Positions 1 through 6,499 are shown, numbered from the stretch's first letter. The stretch: DNA of 11,851 nucleotides from Anaerolineae bacterium (GCA_020433835.1 JAGRBY010000181.1:1-11851); one strand, 5' to 3'. Numbers and translations are program-made. The notes: generated by a model from the letters alone, not told the origin.

Positions 1-185
1 GTAATCCCCCGTGCTTTTTCTTCCGGGGCATTGTCAATCTGCTCGAAGGCCCGAAAATCGGCATAGCCTTTCAAGCTTAATGTTTTCGTTATTGCTGCGG
101 TCAGCGTTGTTTTACCGTGATCCACGTGTCCTATCGTCCCGATGTTCACGTGCGGCTTATTTCGCTTAAATGTCTCTTTCGCCAT
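1..185 (-). CDS. tuf: Elongation factor Tu, N-terminal fragment (cut by window edge)
   Basis: The reverse strand from the ATG at 183-185 reads [20 protein letters not shown] and continues into [20 protein letters not shown], ending near EEKARGIT at the window edge, so only the first 61 codons are visible. GHVDHGKT is the P-loop (G1) of translational GTPases, and the opening [20 protein letters not shown] is diagnostic for EF-Tu, which delivers aminoacyl-tRNA to the ribosomal A site. A GGGGA sequence (197-201 on the reverse strand) lies 11 nt before the ATG as a somewhat distant ribosome binding site. The gene follows tRNA-Tyr by 82 nt with no terminator or clear promoter in between, so the two are probably co-transcribed, an arrangement known for tRNA-tufB units. 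The rest of the protein lies outside the window. Confidence 0.97.
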   Translation of the reverse strand, partial: MAKETFKRNKPHVNIGTIGHVDHGKTTLTAAITKTLSLKGYADFRAFEQIDNAPEEKARGI

Positions 186-267
186 GGTGTAAAAAATCCC
201 CTTTGTTGTACTTTTAGATGGCTCTGGAATGCATACAGCCAGGTCGTATAACTATATGCTAAGGTAA

Positions 268-349
268 TGGAGGGAGACGGATTCGAACCGCCGTAGGCCT
301 AGCCAGCTGATTTACAGTCAGCCCCCTTTAGCCACTCGGGCATCCCTCC
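268..349 (-). tRNA. tRNA-Tyr (anticodon GTA)
   Basis: The reverse strand folds as an 82-nt class II tRNA. The acceptor stem pairs GGAGGGA (349-343) with TCCCTCC (275-269), followed by discriminator A at 268. The anticodon stem is GCTGA/TCAGC around the loop CTGTAAA, with anticodon GTA at 315-313, which reads tyrosine codons. The T-arm pairs GGCGG with CCGTC around the loop TTCGAAT. The length and the extra arm between anticodon and T stems fit bacterial tRNA-Tyr. CCA is not encoded, since the discriminator A is followed by TTA, so it must be added after transcription. It sits directly upstream of tuf on the same strand. Confidence 0.96.
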
Positions 350-361
350 GAATTTGGACTT

Positions 362-386
362 AAAAACACGGCGCAATAGCGCCGTG
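362..386 (-). terminator. Intrinsic terminator hairpin after rlmB, inside the tRNA-Tyr/tuf leader
   Basis: CACGGCGC (367-374) pairs perfectly with GCGCCGTG (379-386) around a 4-nt loop. On the reverse strand the hairpin is followed by five T residues (366-362). This is a compact terminator for transcripts coming from rlmB, which ends at 420. It lies downstream of the candidate promoter at 396-423, so a transcript from that promoter would begin with this hairpin. Confidence 0.8.
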
Positions 387-395
387 CAAAAATCA

Positions 396-423
396 AGTAT
401 ACTAAAAATCTGTTAAGAGTCAA
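396..423 (-). promoter_or_regulatory. Candidate sigma70-type promoter for tRNA-Tyr-tuf
   Basis: On the reverse strand TTGACT (423-418) is followed after 16 nt by TATACT (401-396). Each hexamer differs from consensus at one position. The TGA inside the -35 box is the rlmB stop codon (422-420), so promoter and coding region overlap. The predicted start is near 389, only about 3 nt before the hairpin at 386-367. No other promoter-like pair is seen between the hairpin and the tRNA. Confidence 0.6.
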
Positions 424-1190
424 ATTGTTTCTATCTTTTTATGCTCGCCATCTGTAAATTCTCTGGCCCGCCAAACTTCATACAACATCAAACTACAGGC
501 TACAGAGGCGTTTAACGAGTCGATTTGGCCACGCATGGGTAGCTTCACTAAAAAATCGCAGGTCTCTTTGACAAGCCGGCTAAGCCCGTTACCTTCACTA
601 CCAACGACTAAAGCCAAGGCCCCGGATAAATTAGCCTTATGGTAAAATTGCGCTTGCGGATCAACCTCTACGCCGGCTATCCATACCGCTTCTGCTTTAA
701 GCAGATTGAGTACTTGCACCAAGTTCGGCACTTCAGCTATCCACATATGCTCTACAGCACCGGCCGATACATTAACGACTGTAGGGGTAATGCCTGCTGC
801 ACGTTGTTTGGGCAAGATAACCCCATGGATCCCTACCACTTCGGCTGTGCGCAAGATAGCACCCAAATTGTGCGGATCCTCTAAATGATCAAGCACAATT
901 ATGAAAGGTGGTTCGTTTAATTTGGCCGCTCGATGCAAAATATCTTCAACGTCTACCGTAGGGTAACGGCCTGTCTTCAAAACAACCCCTTGATGACCGC
1001 TGGCCAATTTGTCGAGATTTTTGCGTGAGACTCGTTTTACAGGAACTTTGGCTCGCCCTGCCAAAAGCGTAATTTCATCGATAATCGAAGATGATTGAAC
1101 CGTATCGGCGATTAACACCTCGTGAACATGGCGACGCCGCGCTCGAAGACACTCACGAGCCGCGTTACGTCCGTAAAGAATTTCTGCCAT
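420..1190 (-). CDS. rlmB: 23S rRNA (guanosine-2'-O-)-methyltransferase RlmB / TrmH-family SpoU methylase
   Basis: This 256-aa protein is a SPOUT-class RNA 2'-O-ribose methyltransferase; RlmB methylates G2251 of 23S rRNA using SAM. The N-terminal substrate-binding part (about 1-75) starts with LYGRNAARECL, the usual YGxxAVxEAL-type opening. The knotted catalytic domain carries all three motifs: motif 1 DHLEDPHNLGAILRTAE (101-117, with N108 and R114), motif 2 LVVGSEGNGLSRLV (194-207) and motif 3 LPMRGQIDSLNASVACSLMLYE, in which N227 is the conserved residue. Length fits the family (about 245-260 aa). It begins 12 nt after the cysS stop and is the last gene of the yacL-cysS-rlmB operon; the same cysS-rlmB neighbourhood is known in Firmicutes. 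Membership of the TrmH/RlmB family is certain, the exact rRNA target is inferred. Confidence 0.93.
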   Translation of the reverse strand: MAEILYGRNAARECLRARRRHVHEVLIADTVQSSSIIDEITLLAGRAKVPVKRVSRKNLDKLASGHQGVVLKTGRYPTVDVEDILHRAAKLNEPPFIIVLDHLEDPHNLGAILRTAEVVGIHGVILPKQRAAGITPTVVNVSAGAVEHMWIAEVPNLVQVLNLLKAEAVWIAGVEVDPQAQFYHKANLSGALALVVGSEGNGLSRLVKETCDFLVKLPMRGQIDSLNASVACSLMLYEVWRAREFTDGEHKKIETI

Positions 1191-1202
1191 AACTGAATTT
1201 AA

Positions 1203-2693
1203 CTACCGCGTTATCTTCCAGGCCGTACCATCCGGCCGATCTTCGAGCACAACACCGGCCTCAGTCAACTGGTCGCGAATAGCGTCACTGGTGGCATAAT
1301 CTTTGTTTTTCCGGGCCGCGGCACGCAGATCGATTAATATTTGAATGAGACTATCCTCTAAACCGGCCGAACCACCACCCTGTGTCGAAATTTCATCGGG
1401 AATGATCCCTAACACATTGCCGCCTAACTGACGATAGGTATCATCAATAGCTTCTAATGTTCCGTTAGAAACCGGCTGTTGACTGTTAACGATGGTATTT
1501 ACCGCCCGGTTAAAATCGAACAGGGCAGCTAAGGCCTGTGGTGTATTGAAGTCGCTGTTCATTGCTTCTTCAAAACGGGTTTTAAAGTCAGCGATGGTCT
1601 CTTGAAATTGCGAGTCAACCGCGCTATCAGCATTATCCTGCCGAGCCAGCAATTGCCGAACCAAGCCCACGGTGCCGATCAATCGCTCGTAACCGCGAGT
1701 GGCGGCGCTTAATGCCTCATCCGTAAAGTCGGTTGTTTGGCGATAATGACTGCTTAAAATGAAATATCGCACCGTCATCGGAGCATAAGGCTGCGAAAGA
1801 CGGGGATGATCGCCCGTAAGAAGTTGCTGAATGTTAAGCGAGTTACCCTGGCTTTTGCCCATCTTTGTCCCATCGATGGTTACCATATTGTTAAGCAACC
1901 AGTAATGGGCGAATTCGCCGCCGTACGCGGCCTCACTCTGAGCTATTTCACTTTCGTTGTGAGGGAAAATATTCTCCAAACCGCCCCCATGGATATCAAA
2001 AGGTAGGCCCAGATATTTACGGGCCATGACGGTACATTCAGCATGCCAGCCGGGAAAGCCTTTCCCCCAGGGGCTGTTCCACTGCATGAGGTGGCTGGGT
2101 GTAGCGGCTCGCCAAACGGCAAAATCACGCGGATCGCGCTTATCGCTATCCACTTCCAAACGTGCGCCCTCTTCCAATTCTTCAACCTTGCGCCGCGAAA
2201 GTTTTCCATAAGCCGGCCAACTGGCTACGGAAAAGTAAACGTTGTTGCCACTAACATAGGCATGCCCCCCATCGATCAAGACCTGGGCTAATTCAATTTG
2301 CTCCGGCACGTGGCCACTGGCCCGAGGAGAAATATCCGGCCGGCGAACATTGAGAACATCCATATCGCGGAAATAGTTGCGCGTATAGTACTCGACGATC
2401 TCCATCGGCTCAACTTGCTCCATGCGAGCCTGTTTTCCGATTTTATCCTCGCCCTCATCGCCGTCTCCTACCAAATGACCAACATCGGTAATGTTTTGCA
2501 CATAGCGAACTTTGTAGCCAAGATATTCAAGATAACGATGTACAATATCAAAGGTAATATATGCTTTGGCATGCCCCAGGTGGGCATCGCCATAAACCGT
2601 CGGCCCACAGACATACATCCCCACAAAACCGGGATGAAGCGGTTCAAACGTTTCTTCTTGCCGACTAAGGTAATTGTAAATACGTAGGGTCAT
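1203..2693 (-). CDS. cysS: Cysteinyl-tRNA synthetase
   Basis: This 496-aa class I aminoacyl-tRNA synthetase charges tRNA-Cys with cysteine using ATP. The HIGH signature appears as HLGH (38-41) after YVCGPTVYGDA, and the KMSKS loop appears as KMGKS (277-281). The zinc site that selects cysteine is intact: C29 in the CGPTVY motif, C220 in GWHAEC, and H245/E249 in FPHNESEIAQSEA. The C-terminal part (about 350-496) has the helical DALR-type region and ends with GTAWKITR. Length is slightly above the usual 460-480 aa. The ATG lies only 2 nt after the yacL TAA stop and has no strong Shine-Dalgarno sequence, so translation is probably coupled to yacL. The stop is TAG at 1205-1203. Confidence 0.97.
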   Translation of the reverse strand: MTLRIYNYLSRQEETFEPLHPGFVGMYVCGPTVYGDAHLGHAKAYITFDIVHRYLEYLGYKVRYVQNITDVGHLVGDGDEGEDKIGKQARMEQVEPMEIVEYYTRNYFRDMDVLNVRRPDISPRASGHVPEQIELAQVLIDGGHAYVSGNNVYFSVASWPAYGKLSRRKVEELEEGARLEVDSDKRDPRDFAVWRAATPSHLMQWNSPWGKGFPGWHAECTVMARKYLGLPFDIHGGGLENIFPHNESEIAQSEAAYGGEFAHYWLLNNMVTIDGTKMGKSQGNSLNIQQLLTGDHPRLSQPYAPMTVRYFILSSHYRQTTDFTDEALSAATRGYERLIGTVGLVRQLLARQDNADSAVDSQFQETIADFKTRFEEAMNSDFNTPQALAALFDFNRAVNTIVNSQQPVSNGTLEAIDDTYRQLGGNVLGIIPDEISTQGGGSAGLEDSLIQILIDLRAAARKNKDYATSDAIRDQLTEAGVVLEDRPDGTAWKITR

Positions 2694-2695
2694 AA

Positions 2696-3760
2696 TTAGT
2701 TATCCATTTTAGCAAATATCATTCGTCCGGCGTTGGTTTGTATTACACGCGTTACAACAACTTCAACATTACGGTTTAGGTGCTGCTTGCCATTTTCAAC
2801 CACAATCATCGTTCCATCATCAAGATAGGCTACGCCCTGATCGCGTTCTTTTCCTTCTTGAATAATTTTAATAGCGACGTTTTCGCCAGGCAAAATTACG
2901 GTTTTCACAGCATTGGCTAATTCATTGATATTAAGGACAACCACACCTTGAAGTTTCGCCACGCTGTTGAGATTGAAATCATTGGTGATGATCGGACAAT
3001 CGAGCTGTTTGGCCAGCATAACGAGTTTATCGTCGACACCTTTCACACCCTCAATATCGAGATCACTTATTTGAACCGGCACGAGCGAATCTTCCTGCAG
3101 CTGCTCTAGAACCTCCAACCCGCGCCGGCCTCGATTACGCCGCAGCGCATCCGCTGAGTCGGCAATGTATTGCAGTTCAGCCAGCACAAAATTGGGTACC
3201 AACAGGGTGTTACGAATAAAACCGGTCTGGCTAATATCGGCAATACGGCCATCGATGATGACACTGGTATCCAGCAGCAAAACATCATCGGTCGATTTTC
3301 GACCAAACCCATCAAAAGGATTGCCTGAAATAATACGGGGGCCAACGAGCGTAAAAATATCGCGCTGCCGCATTACCATCACCGACAAGCCGATATAACC
3401 AAAAATAATGCTCACAATAATAGGCAATATGCCTCCGTACGGGTCTGGTAAATTGGAAAGTGAAGGGTGCAATAAAGCAGCAACGGCCAACCCTAAAGCT
3501 AAACCAATGACTCCGGAGACTAATTTAGCTGCAGGCATTTTTCTTAGTTTAGCCTGGATCATGTAAAAGGGCCGCGTGGTAAGATACGGCGCAATGAGCA
3601 ACCCCAACGCTGCTCCTGCAAGGGTCAACACAATAATCAATCGAGCTGATTCGCCGGGATTATTGGGCTGAAACAAGTAGCTGGATTGTACACCAATAAT
3701 GGCAAATACAACCATGCCGACTAGACGAAAAACAAATTCTATGCTCATCCCTAAAACCAA
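2696..3760 (-). CDS. yacL: YacL-like integral membrane protein with PIN and TRAM domains
   Basis: This 354-aa protein has four hydrophobic segments (about 8-28, 40-60, 78-98, 110-130) followed by a cytoplasmic PIN-type nuclease fold that starts LLLDTSVIIDGRIADI. Acidic residues at D164, E195, D243/D244 and D261 match the PIN metal site. A C-terminal TRAM-like beta domain (about 285-350) could bind RNA. The same layout is seen in B. subtilis YacL, whose RNA target is not well defined. The open frame begins with TTG at 3760-3758, preceded by AGGGAG only 3 nt away; the ATG at 3748-3746 (giving MSIEFVFRLV) is an equally plausible start. It heads the operon with cysS and rlmB. In Firmicutes disA normally lies between radA and yacL, but here there is no disA. 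Confidence 0.88.
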   Translation of the reverse strand: MVLGMSIEFVFRLVGMVVFAIIGVQSSYLFQPNNPGESARLIIVLTLAGAALGLLIAPYLTTRPFYMIQAKLRKMPAAKLVSGVIGLALGLAVAALLHPSLSNLPDPYGGILPIIVSIIFGYIGLSVMVMRQRDIFTLVGPRIISGNPFDGFGRKSTDDVLLLDTSVIIDGRIADISQTGFIRNTLLVPNFVLAELQYIADSADALRRNRGRRGLEVLEQLQEDSLVPVQISDLDIEGVKGVDDKLVMLAKQLDCPIITNDFNLNSVAKLQGVVVLNINELANAVKTVILPGENVAIKIIQEGKERDQGVAYLDDGTMIVVENGKQHLNRNVEVVVTRVIQTNAGRMIFAKMDN

Positions 3761-3825
3761 ATCTCCCTAATTGTTTGCCCAAGTTGTGTCCACTAATTCA
3801 GCAGTGGTATTACCGGCACAACAAC

Positions 3826-3858
3826 AAAAAAAGGCGACTGCACTGGAGTGCATTCGCC
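3826..3858 (-). terminator. Intrinsic terminator upstream of yacL
   Basis: GGCGA (3833-3837) pairs with TCGCC (3854-3858), and TGCAC (3839-3843) with GTGCA (3848-3852), separated by one C/T mismatch and closed by a 4-nt loop. On the reverse strand the stem is followed by seven T residues (3832-3826). It ends reverse-strand transcripts that come from the radA side, or from the promoter at 4185-4213, before they reach yacL. The yacL operon therefore needs its own promoter within about 65 bp, and none was obvious. Confidence 0.85.
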
Positions 3859-3966
3859 CAAACCACTACTTAACCATTGTTAGCGGAGTCTCACTGTAAT
3901 GAAACGGGAGATAATTGACATTTCATTCAGCCCTGCTTAGAAATGTCACCATAAAAATCGATTTGT

Positions 3967-4074
3967 CTATCTATTTTGATACTTGTTAAATAACAAAAGT
4001 GTATATGCCATTAACGATAATAAACCTACGATGACGGTATGAGATTCTCGGTTAACCATTGAGTAGACAGACAT
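3967..4074 (-). CDS. Possible 35-aa single-helix membrane peptide (very uncertain)
   Basis: An ATG at 4074-4072 opens 35 codons to a TAG at 3969-3967. The peptide has a short polar start, then a hydrophobic run VIVGLLSLMAYTLLLF (14-29) and a basic tail ending KYQNR, the layout of a tiny single-pass membrane protein with a cytoplasmic basic end. It lies between the candidate promoter at 4185-4213 and the terminator at 3826-3858, on the same strand. Against it: no Shine-Dalgarno sequence precedes the ATG, and hydrophobic codons such as TTA and GTT are expected by chance in AT-rich DNA. No family is recognised. Confidence 0.22.
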   Translation of the reverse strand: MSVYSMVNRESHTVIVGLLSLMAYTLLLFNKYQNR

Positions 4075-4184
4075 AAATCACAACAATAACAAAATAATAA
4101 AGTATAAGTGCTAACGGTATGAATTTTAGATTGTTTGGGCAACAATAAAATTAAGTTAGAAAAACTATGAAAATTTTAACGGAC

Positions 4185-4213
4185 ATGGTAACATGATCGG
4201 ATCAAAATGTCAA
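4185..4213 (-). promoter_or_regulatory. Candidate promoter downstream of radA
   Basis: On the reverse strand a perfect TTGACA (4213-4208) is followed after exactly 17 nt by TACCAT (4190-4185), which keeps four of six consensus -10 bases. The expected start is near 4178. The transcript would run about 350 nt to the terminator at 3858-3826 without meeting a recognised gene. Confidence 0.5.
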
Positions 4214-4253
4214 AGTTTCCGTAATATATGCCTCTCAGCAGAGGGGCCGGGCT

Positions 4254-5627
4254 TTAAATCAGGGCGATTTCCAAAGCCTCGCCTAGCGAACGCACTTTTA
4301 GGAGTTCAATCGGTAATGCTGAAGACTGTTTTAGTTGAATAGATGCCGGCAGCAGACAGCGCTTGAAGCCAAGCTTGGCAGCTTCTTTCAACCGCGTTTC
4401 GATATGGCTCACTGCCCGTAATTCGCCTGACAGACCAACTTCACCCACAATAGCCAGATCGGCGGCAACCGGCCGATTCTTAAAACTGGATGCCAAGGCC
4501 GCAGCTACAGCTAAATCTGAGGCCGGCTCGTTGATTTGCAACCCACCAATAACGTTGACAAACACGTCCTGATCGGCCAGTCGAACGCCAACCCGCTTGG
4601 TCAACACGGCTATTAGCAGTAACAGCCGGTTCATGTCGATGCCGTTCGCCGTGCGGCGCGGATTACCAAAGGTGGTTGTGCTGGCCAGCGCCTGAATTTC
4701 AACCAAGAGCGGACGTGTTCCCTCCAAAGTTACCGCAATGGCCGAGCCGGAGGCATCAGGTAACCGCTCTGACAGAAAAATTTCACTGGGATTTGGCACC
4801 TCACTCAATCCAACATCGCCCATTTCAAAAATACCAATTTCGTTGGTAGCGCCGAACCGATTTTTCACGCTTCGCAGCAGCCGGTAGGCATGGAATCGCT
4901 CACCTTCCAGATAAAGGACCGTATCAACCAGGTGTTCCAACACCCTTGGTCCGGCGATCGTGCCTGTTTTTGTCACATGTCCAATCAAAAACACCGGCAC
5001 ATTTTGTCCTTTGGCGACACCCTGAAACCGAGCTGCACACTCGCGCACCTGGCTCACCGAACCGGGAGCCGACTGTAATTCCTCCAGAAAAACCGTTTGG
5101 ATCGAGTCGACCACTAAAAACTTCGGCGGTGTCTGGCGCAGATGCTCCATGATGGCGGTCATGTTAGTTTCCGACAAAATGAAAAGGCGATCACTTGAAA
5201 TTTGTAGGCGGTCGGCCCGCAATTTGACCTGTTGGGCGCTCTCCTCACCCGAAATGTAAAGTACCGCCCCTTCTTCGGCCAGCGCAGCCGATATTTGCAG
5301 CAGCAAAGTACTCTTACCGATACCGGGATCGCCGCCAATTAAAATGAGTGAGCCGGGAACCAAACCACCGCCCAACACCCGGTTGAACTCATCCATAGGC
5401 AGCATAGTGCGCCGGTAGTTATCGGCTGCAATTTCGGTGAGCGCCTGCGGCACCGAACGCCCCAGCAGCGCCTGCGGTGAACTCTGCACGACGGCTCCCG
5501 ATGAAGTCGCCTCGACCAGCGTTTCTACCAGCGTGTTCCACTCACCACAATCCGGACAGCGGCCCATCCATTTCGGCTGGGTGCTGCCACACTCTTGACA
5601 AACATAACGGGTTCGCAATTTAGCCAT
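4254..5627 (-). CDS. radA: DNA repair protein RadA (Sms)
   Basis: This 457-aa RecA-like ATPase works in homologous recombination, where RadA acts as a branch-migration helicase processing recombination intermediates. The order of elements is complete: a four-cysteine zinc finger (C10, C13, C24, C27, in CQECGS...CPDCG), Walker A GGDPGIGKST (98-107), Walker B LVVDS (171-175), the RadA-specific KNRFG motif (255-259), and a C-terminal Lon-protease-like domain (about 290-457) including EPASDLAVAAALASS. Length matches the family (about 450-460 aa). The ATG lies 9 nt after a TATAAT box, and no Shine-Dalgarno sequence fits between them, so the mRNA is probably leaderless or nearly so. A GAAC-N4-GTTC palindrome next to the -35 box suggests SOS control. 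It is transcribed toward the yacL operon, separated by a long spacer. Confidence 0.97.
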   Translation of the reverse strand: MAKLRTRYVCQECGSTQPKWMGRCPDCGEWNTLVETLVEATSSGAVVQSSPQALLGRSVPQALTEIAADNYRRTMLPMDEFNRVLGGGLVPGSLILIGGDPGIGKSTLLLQISAALAEEGAVLYISGEESAQQVKLRADRLQISSDRLFILSETNMTAIMEHLRQTPPKFLVVDSIQTVFLEELQSAPGSVSQVRECAARFQGVAKGQNVPVFLIGHVTKTGTIAGPRVLEHLVDTVLYLEGERFHAYRLLRSVKNRFGATNEIGIFEMGDVGLSEVPNPSEIFLSERLPDASGSAIAVTLEGTRPLLVEIQALASTTTFGNPRRTANGIDMNRLLLLIAVLTKRVGVRLADQDVFVNVIGGLQINEPASDLAVAAALASSFKNRPVAADLAIVGEVGLSGELRAVSHIETRLKEAAKLGFKRCLLPASIQLKQSSALPIELLKVRSLGEALEIALI

Positions 5628-5636
5628 AGTAACAAA

Positions 5637-5665
5637 ATTATAACAAAATCTTACCAGAACACCAA
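5637..5665 (-). promoter_or_regulatory. radA promoter
   Basis: On the reverse strand TTGGTG (5665-5660) and a perfect TATAAT (5642-5637) are 17 nt apart. Transcription would start near 5630, which leaves about 2-3 nt before the radA ATG at 5627. This agrees with the absence of a ribosome binding site. Confidence 0.65.
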
Positions 5666-5677
5666 GAACACTTGTTC
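5666..5677. promoter_or_regulatory. LexA-like (SOS) operator next to the radA -35 box
   Basis: GAAC ACTT GTTC is a perfect instance of the Gram-positive SOS core GAAC-N4-GTTC. Aligned with the B. subtilis consensus CGAACRNRYGTTYC, the two outermost bases and one central purine differ. The site touches the -35 hexamer at 5665-5660, a position where a bound repressor would block RNA polymerase. Confidence 0.5.
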
Positions 5678-5710
5678 ATATTGGGGGGGATTAATAGCGT
5701 TTATCGGATT

Positions 5711-5801
5711 TAAGGTGACAGTCACTTAAAATATCCTAAAGGTGAGGCTGGTTTTGCCAGTTACGTCCTCTATGACGTAGCAAAAAGTGACTGTTACCTT
5801 A
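5711..5801. repeat. 91-bp MITE-like palindromic element between trxA and radA
   Basis: The 17-bp arms at 5711-5727 and 5785-5801 are inverted copies with one difference, which would be a G-T wobble in a folded strand. Between them lie two further hairpins, CTGG/CCAG (5748-5751, 5757-5760) and TACGTC/GACGTA (5762-5767, 5774-5779), so one strand can fold as a branched structure. TA dinucleotides sit at both outer ends, as expected for an element inserted at TA. No transposase is encoded. A miniature transposable element or a REP-type repeat both fit. Confidence 0.6.
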
Positions 5802-5825
5802 TAAGTTATGTTATGTCGCCATAAA

Positions 5826-5854
5826 CACAAAAGCCCGCTGTAAAAGCGGGCTTT
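5826..5854 (-). terminator. trxA terminator
   Basis: AAAGCCCGC (5830-5838) pairs with GCGGGCTTT (5846-5854) around a 7-nt loop. Read on the reverse strand the stem ends in a run of T residues and a T-rich tail (TTTTGTGTTT). It lies 25 nt after the trxA stop codon and separates trxA from radA. Confidence 0.85.
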
Positions 5855-5878
5855 GTGCTTAATTATTTTTGAGAGGTT

Positions 5879-6217
5879 TTAGTTAGCTACTGCGGCCAGC
5901 ATGTTGTCAACGCGCTGTTGGATAGAGGGTTTGGGATGCGCGCCTACAATGCGATCAAAAACTTGGCCGTCTTTAATAAAGAGCATCGTCGGGATACCTT
6001 GTACACCATACTGCATAGCATACTGCGGATTCTCATCGGTGTTTACTTTAGCGATGACAAGTTTATCACCGTATTCTTTAGCCAGTTCATCAAGAACCGG
6101 AGCCACCATCCGGCAGGGTCCACACCACGGTGCCCAGAAGTCAACCACGACGGGTGTTGAAGATTTCAAAACTTTTTCCGAGAATTCGACGTCGGACACA
6201 TGAATTGGTTTAGACAT
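5879..6217 (-). CDS. trxA: Thioredoxin
   Basis: This 112-aa protein is a single thioredoxin domain that reduces protein disulfides in the cytoplasm with electrons from thioredoxin reductase. The active site WCGPC is at 31-35 within VVVDFWAPWCGPCRMVAP. The cis-proline loop GIPTMLF (P76) and the closing glycine-rich strand VGAHPK are in place, as is the conserved buried aspartate of VDFWA. There is no signal peptide. Length is typical for TrxA (about 105-112 aa). A strong Shine-Dalgarno sequence AAGGAGAAG lies a few nt before the ATG at 6217-6215. The gene has its own terminator at 5826-5854 and is divergent from tsaC, so it is most likely monocistronic. Confidence 0.96.
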   Translation of the reverse strand: MSKPIHVSDVEFSEKVLKSSTPVVVDFWAPWCGPCRMVAPVLDELAKEYGDKLVIAKVNTDENPQYAMQYGVQGIPTMLFIKDGQVFDRIVGAHPKPSIQQRVDNMLAAVAN

Positions 6218-6499
6218 AAAATCACTTCTCCTTAAATTTACGTTTGTAGTAAAACTATATTTTGTTAAGTATAGTATTTTTTTTCAACAGCGCTAAATGA
6301 TAGAGCCGATAAAGTAACAATTGTTCAATTTGTTCACTTTCCTCTACTAGACGAACCCGTTCTCCACTTTCTTACGGCCTTGTTGAAAATTTACCCAAAC
6401 GGCGCAAATCTTAATATATCCCCCTACTTAAAGAAATTGACAGGGACAGCGTCTAAGAGTACATTAGCCGCCAATGAAAATTTCAGCCCAGAGGAAATG
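6218..6499. other. Divergent intergenic region between trxA and tsaC
   Basis: The region carries control sequences for both directions. Next to trxA is the AAGGAGAAG ribosome binding site, preceded by a very AT-rich stretch (6245-6285) with several -10-like boxes on the reverse strand (TATACT, TATAGT) but no convincing -35 partner. The tsaC side holds the TTGACA promoter at 6437-6465 and an AGAGG ribosome binding site at 6490-6494. A 10-bp palindrome, AACAATTGTT, lies near 6318-6327. The open frame of tsaC extends upstream to a TTG at 6380, but this part precedes the promoter. Confidence 0.6.
6437..6465 (+). promoter_or_regulatory. tsaC promoter
   Basis: A perfect TTGACA (6437-6442) is followed after 17 nt by TACATT (6460-6465), with four of six -10 bases conserved. 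Predicted transcription starts near 6472, about 28 nt before the ATG at 6500. This supports the downstream start for tsaC, since any start before 6470 would not be on the transcript. Confidence 0.6.

Larger units (their letters stand above)
3761..4253. other. AT-rich intergenic space between radA and yacL with promoter and terminator but no recognised gene
   Basis: This 493-bp stretch is clearly more AT-rich than the coding DNA. On the reverse strand it holds a TTGACA/TACCAT promoter (4185-4213), a 35-codon open frame (3967-4074) and a strong terminator (3826-3858). A 9-bp perfect inverted repeat (TGACATTTC at 3916-3924, GAAATGTCA at 3940-3948) lies within it. A 14-nt hairpin, CCTCT/AGAGG at 4231-4244, lies just after the radA stop but has no U-tract. 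Between the terminator and yacL, GTTGTG (3783-3788) and CACAAC (3817-3822) enclose a second pair, CCACT/AGTGG. No long open frame exists on either strand, and tmRNA, RNase P and SRP RNA signatures were not found. Confidence 0.7.

Noticed and set aside
186..267. A second tRNA between tRNA-Tyr and tuf
   Set aside because: No acceptor or T-arm pairing could be drawn in the 82 nt; it holds only the tuf leader.
3859..4178. tmRNA, RNase P RNA, SRP RNA or 6S RNA
   Set aside because: The length is near that of tmRNA and RNase P RNA, but none of their conserved sequences (tRNA-like ends with a tag frame, GAGGAAAGTCC-type P4 region, GGAA-type SRP apical loop) was found.
6380..6499. Upstream TTG start that would add 40 residues to TsaC
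   Set aside because: It lies before the TTGACA/TACATT promoter, the added sequence has no family match, and AGAGG fits the ATG at 6500.
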